Shown here: positions 41,953-51,903 of the stretch, one piece after another
How the letters are laid out: every line of letters begins with the position of its first letter
Position numbering within the stretch: position 1 is the stretch's first letter
Origin: Methylobacter sp. S3L5C
Lineage (GTDB): Bacteria; Pseudomonadota; Gammaproteobacteria; Methylococcales; Methylomonadaceae
Direction of reading: 5' to 3'
Assembly: GCF_022788635.1 (NCBI RefSeq)
Contig: NZ_CP076024.1
Span: forward strand, 4,503,503-4,567,502
DNA: 64,000 nucleotides
Made by a program: the position numbers and the translations under genes
Notes under the pieces: generated by a model
What the model was told of the DNA's origin: nothing
Database searches by the model: none
Seen by the model: only the letters and a program-made list of their open reading frames with translations

Positions 41953-42843
41953 TTACAGTAAGTAAACAAACACGAACAAACCTAACCATACGACATCAAC
42001 AAAATGCCAATACCAGGCAGCCGCTTCAAAAGCGAAGTGATTTTCTTTGGTAAAATGACCTTTCCAGCTACGAAACAGCACCACACTTAAAATAATGGCA
42101 CCCACGCAGACATGAAAGCCATGAAAACCTGTCAACATAAAAAATGTAGAGCCGTAAACACCTGAGCCTAAAGTCAAGCCCATTTCACTATAAGCCTCAT
42201 GATACTCAATCGCCTGTAGGGTAACGAACAAGAAACCCAAAGCAACAGTAATTATCAAGCCCTTGATTAATTGGCTGCGCCCCTCTTCCGGTGTCCTGAC
42301 AACACCTGGTTTTGGTGGCAATAAGCCATGATGTGCCCACGTGCAACTAACACCGCTGGTCAATAGAATCAAGGTATTCAAAAATGGCAAACCCCAAGCA
42401 CCCATGGGTTCGAAATCACCGCCAACCTTACCTGGACCATTCGTTGGCCATATCGCCTCAAAAGAAGGCCATAACAGCTCCTTAGTTGCGCCCTCACCCA
42501 ACCAGGGCACAGATAAATTACGGGTATACCACAAGGTACCGAAGAATACCCCAAAAAATATTATTTCAGAAAAAATAAACCACAACATACCCATACGGTA
42601 AGACACGCCTACCTGTTTGCTGTACATGCCGGTCTCACTTTCATGCGCTTGCAAGGCAAACCAACCCACCAACATGGCAACAAAGACCAGTAAACCAGCG
42701 ACCATCATGCCGGGGCCTATTGAAGAACCATTTAAATAGTTTGCAAATCCAGCCAGCATAATCATCAAACCAATCGTACCAATGATTGGCCAGGTCGCTT
42801 TATGAGGAATGTAATAAGCGGTATTTGTAGACATAAACTTCAC
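41953..42843 (-). CDS. coxC: Cytochrome c oxidase subunit III
   Basis: 296 residues with seven hydrophobic helices. Family motifs: YYIPHKATWPIIGTIGL, WFIFSEIIFFGVFF (the conserved Glu of subunit III), LLTSGVSCTWAHHGL, ALQAIEYHEA, FFMLTGFHGFHV and AWYWHFVDVVWLGLF. It stabilises the oxygen-reducing core of the aa3-type oxidase in the inner membrane. It lies 3 bases after ctaG and ends at a strong terminator, closing the coxB-coxA-ctaG-coxC operon. Confidence 0.95.
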   Translation of the reverse strand: MKFMSTNTAYYIPHKATWPIIGTIGLMIMLAGFANYLNGSSIGPGMMVAGLLVFVAMLVGWFALQAHESETGMYSKQVGVSYRMGMLWFIFSEIIFFGVFFGTLWYTRNLSVPWLGEGATKELLWPSFEAIWPTNGPGKVGGDFEPMGAWGLPFLNTLILLTSGVSCTWAHHGLLPPKPGVVRTPEEGRSQLIKGLIITVALGFLFVTLQAIEYHEAYSEMGLTLGSGVYGSTFFMLTGFHGFHVCVGAIILSVVLFRSWKGHFTKENHFAFEAAAWYWHFVDVVWLGLFVFVYLL

Positions 42844-42846
42844 CTT

Positions 42847-43398
42847 TTATTTTTTTACTGATTTTTCAGTATTGTCGAAATATGTGTATGACAGTGTAAT
42901 GGTATTGTATTCTTTAGGTAATTTTGGATTAATGGTAAAGCGCATCGGCAAAGTTTTGGTTTCTTGCGGCTTAAAGATTTGCTCATCAAAACAAAAACAC
43001 ATGATTTTTTCAAAGTAGCTACTGATAACAGCCGGTGAAAAACTCGGAATAGCTCTTGCCAATAAATCTTTGTTGGTTTTATTGGTCGCATAAAAATTGA
43101 CCGTATTATATTCACCCGGATGGACTTTTATCTGTTTTTTTTCTGCGCGAAATTCCATAGGCGTTGACTCATTGAGCATGGTAATAAACTCTACGGTAAT
43201 TTCTCTACTCAAATCAACTTCATAAGCAACCTCAGGGACTTTTTTAATATCATCAGGTCTATCCCGCTCTATCCATTTCCATTCACACAACACATCGTAA
43301 ATGGGTACCAGCGCATAACCAAAACCAAACATGGCCACCGCAATTACCAGCAAGGTTTTCGCTAATTTGGCGTTTTTCTTGCCGACACTCTCACTCAT
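42847..43398 (-). CDS. ctaG: Copper chaperone CtaG/Cox11
   Basis: 183 residues. One N-terminal membrane segment (TLLVIAVAMFGFGYALVPIYDVLC) is followed by a periplasmic immunoglobulin-like domain with IMCFCFDEQ, the Cys-x-Cys copper site, then PMRFTINPKLP. Cox11 delivers copper to the CuB centre of subunit I. Its start overlaps the stop of a 32-codon small gene (ATGA). Confidence 0.95.
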   Translation of the reverse strand: MSESVGKKNAKLAKTLLVIAVAMFGFGYALVPIYDVLCEWKWIERDRPDDIKKVPEVAYEVDLSREITVEFITMLNESTPMEFRAEKKQIKVHPGEYNTVNFYATNKTNKDLLARAIPSFSPAVISSYFEKIMCFCFDEQIFKPQETKTLPMRFTINPKLPKEYNTITLSYTYFDNTEKSVKK

Positions 43399-43493
43399 TG
43401 AGAAACGGCTTGCATCACCGCAAAAATATAAAGAATAAAGGCAATAGCCACCAAAATGACTGCCGTTAAAATATTTTTATTTTTTATTGTCAT
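43395..43493 (-). CDS. 32-residue single-helix membrane protein in cox operon
   Basis: A short frame, MTIKNKNILTAVILVAIAFI then LYIFAVMQAVSQ, encodes a basic N-tip and one membrane helix. Its TGA overlaps the ctaG ATG (ATGA) and it starts about 50 bases after coxA, so it is an operon member. Similar tiny proteins are annotated as cytochrome oxidase small assembly proteins between coxA and ctaG in proteobacteria. I assign it by size, position and topology, not by a motif. Confidence 0.7.
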   Translation of the reverse strand: MTIKNKNILTAVILVAIAFILYIFAVMQAVSQ

Positions 43494-43545
43494 ATATTAA
43501 TCGAGACATTGCCAACGTTGAGTCTGGCAATGTCTCTTTTATGCC

Positions 43546-45186
43546 TTAATGTGAGTCCAAAACGTGTTCAGTCGGCACAATCGCAGGCGGTGTCGTCCAG
43601 GTATGATAAGGAACCGGAGATGGCAGGGTCCATTCCAAGCCATGCTTGGCCGCATCTTCCCAAACCTCGTCAGTTACTTTTTCGCCAGTACCGCCTCTGA
43701 CAGTATCAATAACGATATACAAGAACAGCAATTGACTGGCACCAAAAATAAAACCGCCAATACTTGAAATCATGTTCCAATCAGCAAATTGCACCGCATA
43801 ATCAGGAATTCTGCGTGGCATACCTGCCAAACCTAAAAAGTGTTGCGGAAAAAACAATATGTTTACTGAAATAGCCGACAACCAAAAATGCAGTTGCCCG
43901 ATTTTTTCGTTATACATATGGCCGGTCCACTTGGGTAACCAGAAATATCCGGCAGCCATTAACATAAAAATAGAGGCTGGCACCAAGGTGTAATGAAAAT
44001 GCGCGACAATAAAGTAAGTATCATGGTATTGGAAATCTGACGGCGCAATGGACATCATTAAACCGGTAAAGCCCCCCATGGTAAACAACACTACAAAAGC
44101 AATCGAGAACAACATGGGCGTTTCAAAAGTCATTGCTCCATCCCACATCGTCGCTGTCCAGTTAAATACTTTAACACCGGTGGGTATGGCAATAATCATG
44201 GTGGCATACATAAAATACAACTCACCCGCCAAAGGCATACCGGCGGTGAACATATGATGCGCCCAAACAATAAAGGCCAGAAAAGCAATCGCACCAGTCG
44301 CCCAAACCATTGACGCGTAACCAAATAAAGGTTTACGGGCAAATATAGGGATAATGGTAGAAGCAACACCAAAAGTTGGCAAAATCATGATATACACTTC
44401 CGGATGCCCGAAGAACCAGAAAATATGTTCATAAAGTACCGGATCACCACCGCCCGCCGCATTAAAAAAGCTGGTATGGAAAAATTTGTCGGTTAACAGC
44501 ATGGTTACTGCACCTGCAAATACCGGCATAACAGCAATCAACAAGAAACCGGTAATTAACCAGGTCCAGACAAACAACGGCATATCCATCATTCGCATGG
44601 AAGGTGCACGCATATTGGTAATCGTGGCAATAATGTTAATGGCACCCATGATGGAAGAAATACCCAGCAAATGCACCGAGAACACGGCAAATGGTAAGGC
44701 TTTACCAACAGTAATCGGTTGCAATACCAACGGTGGATATAAAGTCCAACCACCATTAGGCGCACCACCTTCCATAAACAAGGTGCTGGCCAGCAATAAT
44801 ACACCGGCAACCAACAGCCAAAAGCTCATGTTATTCATGCGCGGCAAAGCCATATCGGCGGCACCAATCATTAACGGAATTTGCCAATTGGCCAACCCTA
44901 CAAAGGCCGGCATAACAGCACCAAACACCATAACCAGAGCATGCATGGTGGTCATTGAGTTAAAAAAAGCCGGATCAACAAACTGCAAGCCTGGTTCAAA
45001 CAATTCAGCCCGAATAACCATTGCCATGGCACCGCCAACAAAAAACATTGCCAGCGCAAACACCAGATACATAGTACCGATGTCTTTATGGTTAGTGGTA
45101 ACAATCCATCTTAAAATGCCTTTGGCAGGACCGTGATCGTGATGATCATCGGCATGATGATCGTGTTCATCTACGACAGCAGACAT
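43546..45186 (-). CDS. coxA: Cytochrome c oxidase subunit I
   Basis: 546 residues, twelve-helix heme-copper oxidase core of the aa3 type. Heme a and a3/CuB ligands are visible: MTTMHALVMVFG (His), FWFFGHPEVYIMILP (His-Tyr pair of CuB), WAHHMF (two CuB His) and DTYFIVAHFHYTL (heme a3 and a His). K-channel residues lie around the GHPEVY helix. The His-rich N-terminus (DEHDHHADDHHDHG) is unusual and might bind metal. It reduces O2 at the expense of cytochrome c and pumps protons. Confidence 0.96.
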   Translation of the reverse strand: MSAVVDEHDHHADDHHDHGPAKGILRWIVTTNHKDIGTMYLVFALAMFFVGGAMAMVIRAELFEPGLQFVDPAFFNSMTTMHALVMVFGAVMPAFVGLANWQIPLMIGAADMALPRMNNMSFWLLVAGVLLLASTLFMEGGAPNGGWTLYPPLVLQPITVGKALPFAVFSVHLLGISSIMGAINIIATITNMRAPSMRMMDMPLFVWTWLITGFLLIAVMPVFAGAVTMLLTDKFFHTSFFNAAGGGDPVLYEHIFWFFGHPEVYIMILPTFGVASTIIPIFARKPLFGYASMVWATGAIAFLAFIVWAHHMFTAGMPLAGELYFMYATMIIAIPTGVKVFNWTATMWDGAMTFETPMLFSIAFVVLFTMGGFTGLMMSIAPSDFQYHDTYFIVAHFHYTLVPASIFMLMAAGYFWLPKWTGHMYNEKIGQLHFWLSAISVNILFFPQHFLGLAGMPRRIPDYAVQFADWNMISSIGGFIFGASQLLFLYIVIDTVRGGTGEKVTDEVWEDAAKHGLEWTLPSPVPYHTWTTPPAIVPTEHVLDSH

Positions 45187-45241
45187 ACTTTATACCTCGA
45201 AAATAGTTAAAAAAGAGTCAGTAAATAAGTGCGTCAACCGC

Positions 45242-46369
45242 TTATTCATCATCATCGTCATCAGGAAGCGCCGTTTGCTTTGGCTGTAATGTATCACCGA
45301 CGCTATTACCCAAATTGTTACGGACATAAGTCATCACCTCTGCAAATTCCTTGCCATTCAACTTGGAAAAGGACGGCATTTTGGCGGTACCTGCACGCAA
45401 GAAGCCATCTAAAGACTCCCATTTTCCTGTCGCTATGACACTGCCTGTTAAAGCAGGAATTAAACCGGGAACACCAGCACCGTTAATCTGATGACAGCCG
45501 ACACAATTTTTTAAATATACCGATTGACCATGAGCCATTAACTGCTCACGACTTTGGTCACTCAAATCCGGTTTTTGTTTTTGTTGATCCAGGGTTTTCT
45601 TTACCCAGGCATCATAGTCAGGTTGCTCCATGGCAATTACTACGATAGGCATAAAGCCATGATCTCTTCCGCACAACTCAGTACATTGACCGCGATAAGT
45701 TCCGGCCTTATCGACAGATGCCCATGCTTCGTTAATAAAGCCCGGATTGGCATCTTTTTTCCAGCCTAAAGCAGGTACCCACCAGGAATGGATAACATCA
45801 CCTGATGTCAACACGAAACGTACTTTCTTGTTGACCGGAATCACTAAAGGTTTATCAACATTTAACAAATAATGGGGTACGGAACGAGGATCAGCACCAA
45901 CCGTTCGATGCGTTATTTCACTCGCTTCATCCAAATGACTTTCAAAATGAATATCATTATCCAGATATTTGTAATCCCAATACCATTGTCGGCCGGTTAC
46001 TTGAATCGTCATATCCGACTTTGCAACATTATCCAATTCCAACATGGTTTTTGTTGCAGGTATGGCCATACCAATCAAAATCAGGGTTGGAACAATTGTC
46101 CAGATGATTTCAACAGTGGTATTTTCATGAAATTGTGCCGCTTTATGTCCTTTCGATTTACGGTGATGGTAAATCGAGTAGAACATGGTACCAAATACAC
46201 CGATACCTACGATTACACAGATCCATAGAATCAGCATATGCAGGTCATAAATGTCATTACTGACCTTTGTAACCCCTTTCGTTAAATTGAGCGTATAGTC
46301 CGCCTGCGCTGCTCCTAGCCCTAAAGCCATTAAGATCAGACCTGCGAATAGTTGCTTTGCTTTGTTCAC
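45242..46369 (-). CDS. coxB: Cytochrome c oxidase subunit II with cytochrome c domain
   Basis: About 375 residues from GTG 46369 (GAGG 8 bases upstream, then a signal peptide LFAGLILMALGLGAAQA). Two membrane helices are followed by the CuA domain (HSWWVPALG then CTELCGRDHGFMP: the two Cys, His, Met and Glu ligands) and a C-terminal fused cytochrome c (CVGCHQ, about residue 296, axial Met in KMPSF). The fused heme accepts electrons from soluble cytochrome c. The frame is open upstream to 46432, but the GTG start gives a normal signal peptide. An acidic DDDDDE tail is present. Confidence 0.94.
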   Translation of the reverse strand: MNKAKQLFAGLILMALGLGAAQADYTLNLTKGVTKVSNDIYDLHMLILWICVIVGIGVFGTMFYSIYHHRKSKGHKAAQFHENTTVEIIWTIVPTLILIGMAIPATKTMLELDNVAKSDMTIQVTGRQWYWDYKYLDNDIHFESHLDEASEITHRTVGADPRSVPHYLLNVDKPLVIPVNKKVRFVLTSGDVIHSWWVPALGWKKDANPGFINEAWASVDKAGTYRGQCTELCGRDHGFMPIVVIAMEQPDYDAWVKKTLDQQKQKPDLSDQSREQLMAHGQSVYLKNCVGCHQINGAGVPGLIPALTGSVIATGKWESLDGFLRAGTAKMPSFSKLNGKEFAEVMTYVRNNLGNSVGDTLQPKQTALPDDDDDE

Positions 46370-46837
46370 GGAGCAGCCTCTTCGATAGTAGTTATAAACT
46401 CTTGTAAGTGTTATATCGTTTCGCAACTTCAAGTCAACAAATCAGTTTGACTCGATCCATTTGCGTAATAATTATTACAAAAAACCCTAGAAAGTCTAAC
46501 CTATGAAGTCTATCTATACCAGCGGTCCTTTTTATGCCTTTAAATTGATACAAAAAAAAAGCTTATGAAACAATACAGTATTAAGATTTTTTGTTAGCAC
46601 AAAATTATTGTCATCTACTAAAACCATCCGTCTAAAAGATACTCAAACCCTCAATAAGCAGTTAACTTTCTTTTTTAACCATGCTCAATCTTATCCAAAT
46701 AAAATGCTGTCTTCATTATTTGCCAAACCGATACATATCCTCAATATCCACACAATTAAATCCCTCCTTTTTTATAAACTCTGTGTCACGTGTACACCAA
46801 CTTTGTAAAAAAGCAAGACATGCCCGTAAAGTCAATG
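46370..46837. other. Intergenic stretch upstream of coxB
   Basis: AT-rich, presumably carrying the cox promoter. Open frames near 46608-46995 on the plus strand lack ribosome sites and family features. I could not point to a single convincing promoter. Confidence 0.4.
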
Positions 46838-48742
46838 TCAGTGCAACTTGCTTAAAAAAGACGGATCAATTCGACAGCCACCAATTTCAGGATGATCCAG
46901 CACCTCTTGCTCAAAATCCCTATAGGTTGGCGATTGAAAAGCAATGCGGGTTATTTTTCCGGCAGAGAATTCAAACTCCATCGCGCCACCTTTAGCGCGC
47001 GGACTCCCGTCTTTGGTCGTAAATAACAGCACGCCAATATTGGCAGTCGACTTACCCAACTGATCAGAAAGAATGCGGGCACAACTCAACTCGTTAATAG
47101 CCAACCCGGAAAAAGCCTGTGTCAGCTGACGTGCGCTAACAATAACACCTTCACCCGGAATAACGATCGGTGCAGGTATAACCGGTGCGGGTATTGGTGA
47201 AGTGGCTGCCGGAGGAACTGCTGTGGTTGCTTCTGATGGAGAAAGCACGGAATCTATCGATGGCGGAGCCAATAATTTTTCCAAACCAAAATCACCCAAA
47301 TGATTTTGCAACAGCACAGTACCACCACCACTCTTGTCAGTCGCTAATAACGGAAATATCTGCTGTTCCATTTCAGTCTTGTTGGGATTTTTTAGTACTG
47401 CAATAAGCTGTCTTTCAATCGATTTAAGGGGTAAAAAAAACTGTTCTTTTTTCTGGCTAAGCTCCTCAATCTGTTTCCAGTCGGTGGGTAAATTAACCGG
47501 TAAGCCCATAGCTTTCATCACCGTATAATCATCGACAGTCAGGCACGAGCCAAAATCTTTGCTACGATAGCTTTCCATAACCTTAAGGGAAGTTTGGTCA
47601 CTCACTATCTTTTTCAGCGAAATATTATAATTTTTCCAATCACCATTATTGGTTAAATAATAATAAATAAATGCATTGCGATCAAACTTGTTAAAGCCTA
47701 AGTCTTTCATTACCAGTTTTATTTTACGACAGTTATCCTCCATTTCCTGGTAGCTATTCCAATTTGGTTTTAAATTGGGTTTTGCCGGATGTTTGGATTG
47801 CTCAATCAGTTGCAACAACTTAATTTCACCCGTGCCCGATTTAATTGGCGAATAACCGATTTCTTCCAGTGACAGATCCCGCGCATCAGGAACACCATCT
47901 GCCGCAGTTTTTAACAGTAAGGAAGGAATAATTTCCGGATAAATCTTCAACTCGCCTAAAGGCTCTGCATCCGAACCGAAAAGATTAACACCCCCTTCTG
48001 CTACGGCATATACCTTAAATATATTTTCGTTAAGAGCGCCTGTTTTTCCCGAAAAATCAACAATGCGTGGCAATGAATGTGATTCCGAACTGTGCTTAAC
48101 AGAAGCGGGAACCGTCGTCGCTAACGGTGGATTAATTTTTGCCCATTGGCCGGCAAATTGCCCGACAACCGCAACGCCCATACCCACGCCTGTCAATGCA
48201 AGTAAACTGCTGGCATTTGTCACATCGCTCACTAAACCCGAGACATTAACATCACTATTGGCACTGGAGTAAAAGCTATAATCAATCAGCGTTTCTTTGC
48301 CTAAATCAAGGCGCATCCAGGGCGTCAGCGTTATTTTTTTGGCATCAAACTTAAAATTACACTTTCCTGATGTCGCCTCATATAAAAAAGCAGCGGCTTC
48401 ATTATTAAATTTAAGACCCTCATTACGTACCGTAAAAATAAGCGTGGAAGACAAGTCACCCTTCTCATATGAGGGTGTTATATTATTACAGCCTTTTTTT
48501 AAGACATTGTCGCCTTTAAAATCAAACTCCGAAATCAGCCGCACATAATAATCATCGCCATCAATCACCTGAAAGCCGGGCAAAGGTTGGAATTGATGTG
48601 CCCGGGTTGTTTGTACAGACTGGGGATCTGTCACCTGAGCCGATGGATAATCAATGGCAATTTGTCGGGTAGGCGCACACCCCATCAACATTACACTGGC
48701 AACCAAACTGAATTTCAAAGATGAAATATAACGAATCGACAT
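46838..48742 (-). CDS. Large lipoprotein of unknown function
   Basis: 634 residues starting MSIRYISSLKFSLVASVMLMGCAPTRQIA, a signal peptide with lipobox LMGC. The mature protein has a Gly/Val helix (LLALTGVGMGVAVVGQFAGQW, about 180-200), which looks membrane-active, a low-complexity Pro/Ala stretch (about 500-525) and a C-terminal domain with two Cys (SCARILSDQ; GGCRIDP). I do not recognise the family. It is a single gene between coxB and hslV. It is likely anchored in the outer membrane by its lipid unless position +2 (Ala, not Asp) is otherwise retained. Confidence 0.72.
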   Translation of the reverse strand: MSIRYISSLKFSLVASVMLMGCAPTRQIAIDYPSAQVTDPQSVQTTRAHQFQPLPGFQVIDGDDYYVRLISEFDFKGDNVLKKGCNNITPSYEKGDLSSTLIFTVRNEGLKFNNEAAAFLYEATSGKCNFKFDAKKITLTPWMRLDLGKETLIDYSFYSSANSDVNVSGLVSDVTNASSLLALTGVGMGVAVVGQFAGQWAKINPPLATTVPASVKHSSESHSLPRIVDFSGKTGALNENIFKVYAVAEGGVNLFGSDAEPLGELKIYPEIIPSLLLKTAADGVPDARDLSLEEIGYSPIKSGTGEIKLLQLIEQSKHPAKPNLKPNWNSYQEMEDNCRKIKLVMKDLGFNKFDRNAFIYYYLTNNGDWKNYNISLKKIVSDQTSLKVMESYRSKDFGSCLTVDDYTVMKAMGLPVNLPTDWKQIEELSQKKEQFFLPLKSIERQLIAVLKNPNKTEMEQQIFPLLATDKSGGGTVLLQNHLGDFGLEKLLAPPSIDSVLSPSEATTAVPPAATSPIPAPVIPAPIVIPGEGVIVSARQLTQAFSGLAINELSCARILSDQLGKSTANIGVLLFTTKDGSPRAKGGAMEFEFSAGKITRIAFQSPTYRDFEQEVLDHPEIGGCRIDPSFLSKLH

Positions 48743-49117
48743 ACTTTAAACCTTATGCCGTTTCTTATACGGCGAATCAAACCAAAAAAACAAAAATGAT
48801 AGGGCTTACCCTGCGCTTTTGTCATGCTTTATTTTTTTTGGGCATTTTTTTGACAGATAACCACCCTGTAAATACAGCCACAATAAATTCTCCAATATAG
48901 CCATAAGTGACCAGACCGGCTATCTTCTTTACTGTGATAACCTGTAACAAGCCCCATAAGAAAGGACATGCCTACTATCTGTTTAAACAATCAGCCAACA
49001 CAACAGCAGTAAGACACCTTCGATGCCAAACAAACTATTCCTATATTTTTCTCACATTTTAAATGCATACCATGTAAAATTAAAAACATGTATTTTGCAA
49101 TATAAAAGGATATTGAC
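48743..49117. other. Intergenic stretch between lipoprotein gene and hslV
   Basis: Divergent promoter region. A CCCCATAA sequence at 48952-48959 resembles a heat-shock -10 element, but the nearest -35-like CTTCTT is 22 bases away, too far for a confident sigma-32 promoter. Nothing else is recognisable. Confidence 0.35.
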
Positions 49118-49663
49118 GTGTTTAGAGGAACAACCATACTTTCTGTTCGCAGGAACGGCAAAGTTGTCATTGGCGGAGATGGTCAGGTCACTTTGGGTAA
49201 TACCGTCATGAAAGGCAACGCACGAAAAGTTCGGCGCTTGTATCATGATAAAGTTATTGCCGGTTTTGCCGGAGCAACGGCGGATGCCTTCACGCTATTT
49301 GAACACTTTGAAGGCAAACTAGAAAAACATCGCGGCAACCTGACGCGCGCCGCGGTTGAAATGGCCAAAGATTGGCGCACCGATCGGGCACTTCGCAAAC
49401 TGGAAGCTTTGCTAACCATTGCCGACGCCAAAACATCATTAATTATCTCCGGTACCGGCGATGTTATCGAACCCGAATTTGATTTGATGGCGATAGGTTC
49501 GGGCGGTGCTTTTGCTCAGGCCGCTGCACGCGCATTACTGGAAAATACCAATTTAAGTGCACGCGAAATTGTCGAAAGGTCCTTAAATATAGCGGCAGAT
49601 ATATGTATTTATACCAACCACAATCTACGCATAGAAGAACTAGACGCAGAACCCAACGAGTAG
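49118..49663 (+). CDS. hslV: ATP-dependent protease peptidase subunit HslV
   Basis: 181 residues from GTG 49118 (AAAGGA ribosome site). After a four-residue propeptide (MFRG) the mature chain begins with the catalytic Thr: [20 protein letters not shown], as in Hsl[16 protein letters not shown] is the conserved core loop. HslV forms a double hexameric ring that is opened by HslU. The hslU start follows 4 bases after its stop. Confidence 0.96.
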   Translation: MFRGTTILSVRRNGKVVIGGDGQVTLGNTVMKGNARKVRRLYHDKVIAGFAGATADAFTLFEHFEGKLEKHRGNLTRAAVEMAKDWRTDRALRKLEALLTIADAKTSLIISGTGDVIEPEFDLMAIGSGGAFAQAAARALLENTNLSAREIVERSLNIAADICIYTNHNLRIEELDAEPNE

Positions 49664-49667
49664 ACGC

Positions 49668-50993
49668 ATGACACAGATGACACCCAAAGAAATTGTAAGT
49701 GAACTGGACAAACACATTGTCGGCCAGGCCAGCGCCAAACGTTCTGTCGCTATTGCGTTAAGAAACCGCTGGCGGCGTCAACAGGTTGATCCTGCCTTAC
49801 GCGATGAAATTACGCCTAAAAACATTTTAATGATTGGACCAACCGGTGTTGGTAAAACAGAAATTGCCCGCCGTCTGGCACGCCTGGCAAATGCTCCTTT
49901 TATTAAAATAGAAGCAACCAAGTTTACCGAAGTTGGTTACGTCGGCAGAGATGTTGAATCCATTATCCGCGACCTCGTTGATACTGCCGTCAGCATGACC
50001 CGCATGGCAGAAATGGATAAGGTTAAAACTAAAGCCTTCGATGCTGCTGAAGATAAAATTCTGGATCTTCTTCTGCCCAGAGCCGATGCCGGCATGCTGT
50101 CTGATTCAGAAGAATCTACCCGCCAAAAAATGCGCAAGAAATTGCGTGAAGGTGATCTTGACAGCAAAGAAATAGAAATTGATGTCACTGTCGCGCCAAT
50201 GGGCGTAGAAATTATGGCACCTCCCGGCATGGAAGAGATGACCAGCCAATTACAAGGCATGTTCCAAAACATGGGTTCCGGCAAAACCAGATCCCGTAAA
50301 ATGCCCATTAAAAAAGCCTTGCAGTCTTTACAGGAAGAAGAAGCCGCCAAACTGGTTAATGAAGATGACATCAGACTGCGTGCAGTAGAAGCAGTAGAGC
50401 AAAACGGCATAGTTTTTCTGGATGAAATAGACAAAATCTGCAAACGCTCGGAATTGGGCGGTGGCGGTGGTGAAGTTTCGCGTGAAGGTGTCCAGCGTGA
50501 TTTATTACCTTTGGTTGAAGGTAGTACTGTCACCACAAAATATGGCGCCATTAAAACGGATCATATTTTATTTATCGCTTCAGGCGCGTTTCATATAGCC
50601 AAACCCTCGGATTTAATTCCCGAACTGCAAGGTCGCTTTCCTATCCGTGTTGAGCTAAGTGCTTTGTCTGCCGAAGATTTTGTACGCATTCTTACCGAGC
50701 CTAATGCCTCTTTAACCGAACAGTATGGCGCTTTGCTGGCTACCGAAGGCGTATCTTTAACATTTGCTGCCGATGGCATTCAGCGCATTGCTGAATTGGG
50801 CTGGCAAGTCAATGAAGCGACTGAAAATATTGGTGCAAGGCGGCTGCACACCATGCTTGAGCGGCTACTGGAAGAAATCTCTTACAATGCCCCTGATTTG
50901 ATAGAAAAGACCATTGTTATTGACGCGGCTTATGTTGATCAACATTTAACCGAGTTTGCCGAAGACGAAGATTTGAGTCGTTATATTTTGTAG
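49668..50993 (+). CDS. hslU: ATP-dependent protease ATPase subunit HslU
   Basis: 441 residues, AAA+ unfoldase: [20 protein letters not shown], Walker [15 protein letters not shown] (about 61), pore loop GYVGRDVE, the I-domain (about 110-240), Walker [10 protein letters not shown] (about 251) and the C-terminal [10 protein letters not shown] sensor-2, ending in DLSRYIL which docks into HslV. It unfolds substrates such as SulA and heat-shock regulators. Co-transcribed with hslV. Confidence 0.96.
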   Translation: MTQMTPKEIVSELDKHIVGQASAKRSVAIALRNRWRRQQVDPALRDEITPKNILMIGPTGVGKTEIARRLARLANAPFIKIEATKFTEVGYVGRDVESIIRDLVDTAVSMTRMAEMDKVKTKAFDAAEDKILDLLLPRADAGMLSDSEESTRQKMRKKLREGDLDSKEIEIDVTVAPMGVEIMAPPGMEEMTSQLQGMFQNMGSGKTRSRKMPIKKALQSLQEEEAAKLVNEDDIRLRAVEAVEQNGIVFLDEIDKICKRSELGGGGGEVSREGVQRDLLPLVEGSTVTTKYGAIKTDHILFIASGAFHIAKPSDLIPELQGRFPIRVELSALSAEDFVRILTEPNASLTEQYGALLATEGVSLTFAADGIQRIAELGWQVNEATENIGARRLHTMLERLLEEISYNAPDLIEKTIVIDAAYVDQHLTEFAEDEDLSRYIL

Positions 50994-51056
50994 AAAATAT
51001 CGGTGTACGTTATCTTTAAGCTGACCTACTAATTAAAGACAAGGTATTTAGCCATA

Positions 51057-51491
51057 GTGAATTCGATTAAGATTACATTGATTGCCAGTGATCAAATATT
51101 TTCGATCATTCCATTACTGCAAACCCTTAATCGTACGATTGCTGAGTCCGTGTTACAAAACCGGCTCAGTGAAATGGTAGAACAAGGTTATCAATGTGTG
51201 GGCATCTATTCTGATAAAAAGTTAATTGGCATCTGCGGATTATGGATACTGACCAAATATTACGTCGGCAAACATATAGAACCTGACAACGTGGTAATAT
51301 TGGAAGAATATCGCGGCAATGGCTTGGGTAAACAACTAATGGCCTGGATATATAACTATGCAAAAGCTCAAGATTGCATAGCAAGTGAGCTAAATTGCTA
51401 TTTAACCAATGAAAAAGGGCAGCAATTTTGGGAAAAAGAAGGTTATAAAAAAATTGGCTACCATTATCAAAAAGCCATTAAATTCACTTAA
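51057..51491 (+). CDS. GNAT family acetyltransferase
   Basis: 144 residues, probable GTG start at 51057. A Gcn5-related fold is indicated by IGICGLWIL (strand 4), VVILEEYRGNGLGKQLMAWI (acetyl-CoA-binding R/Q-x-x-G-x-G/A) and the C-terminal FWEKEGYKKIGYHYQKA. The substrate is unknown. It follows hslU after a 63-base gap and precedes the DUF971 gene by 14 bases. Confidence 0.85.
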   Translation: MNSIKITLIASDQIFSIIPLLQTLNRTIAESVLQNRLSEMVEQGYQCVGIYSDKKLIGICGLWILTKYYVGKHIEPDNVVILEEYRGNGLGKQLMAWIYNYAKAQDCIASELNCYLTNEKGQQFWEKEGYKKIGYHYQKAIKFT

Positions 51492-51505
51492 CTACAAATT
51501 GAAAA

Positions 51506-51895
51506 ATGCGCTTAACTGTAAAATCCAGCAATACCTGGCCTACTGAAATAAAACTGCATCAGGTTTCCAATATTCTTGAAGTCAGCTTTGATGACGGCAA
51601 TGTGTATCAACTGCCGTGTGAATATCTGCGTGTTTACACACCTTCTGCAGAAGCTATAGGGCATGCACCAGGACAGGAAGTTCTTCAGGTCGGTAAAGAA
51701 GATGTCACGATTAAAGAGATTAAACCTATTGGCAATTATGCTATTTCTCCACTATTTAGCGATGGCCACAACAGCGGCATTTACACCTGGGATTTACTGC
51801 ATAAATTAGGCGCTGAATATCCAGCATTATGGGCCAATTATCTCAATAAGCTGAAAGCTGCCGGGCATAAGCATAAAACCACACTTAAAAACTAA
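51506..51895 (+). CDS. DUF971 (gamma-butyrobetaine hydroxylase-like N-domain) protein
   Basis: 129 residues with the DUF971 pattern [34 protein letters not shown], and [20 protein letters not shown]. The family is a small metal-associated beta domain also found at the N-terminus of gamma-butyrobetaine dioxygenase; stand-alone members frequently precede ubiE or hslVU, as here. Role not established. It ends 8 bases before ubiE. Confidence 0.85.
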   Translation: MRLTVKSSNTWPTEIKLHQVSNILEVSFDDGNVYQLPCEYLRVYTPSAEAIGHAPGQEVLQVGKEDVTIKEIKPIGNYAISPLFSDGHNSGIYTWDLLHKLGAEYPALWANYLNKLKAAGHKHKTTLKN

Positions 51896-51903
51896 ACACG
51901 ACA

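Noticed and set aside
44486-45136. 216-codon frame opposite coxA
   Set aside because: Antisense shadow of subunit I; composition is the complement of its hydrophobic codons.
46608-46995. Small plus-strand frames between coxB and the lipoprotein gene
   Set aside because: AT-rich, no ribosome site, one overlaps the lipoprotein 3' end in antisense.
48921-48959. Sigma-32 promoter of hslVU
   Set aside because: CCCCATAA is suggestive, but the -35-like CTTCTT is 22 bases away and the distance to the start is over 150 bases.
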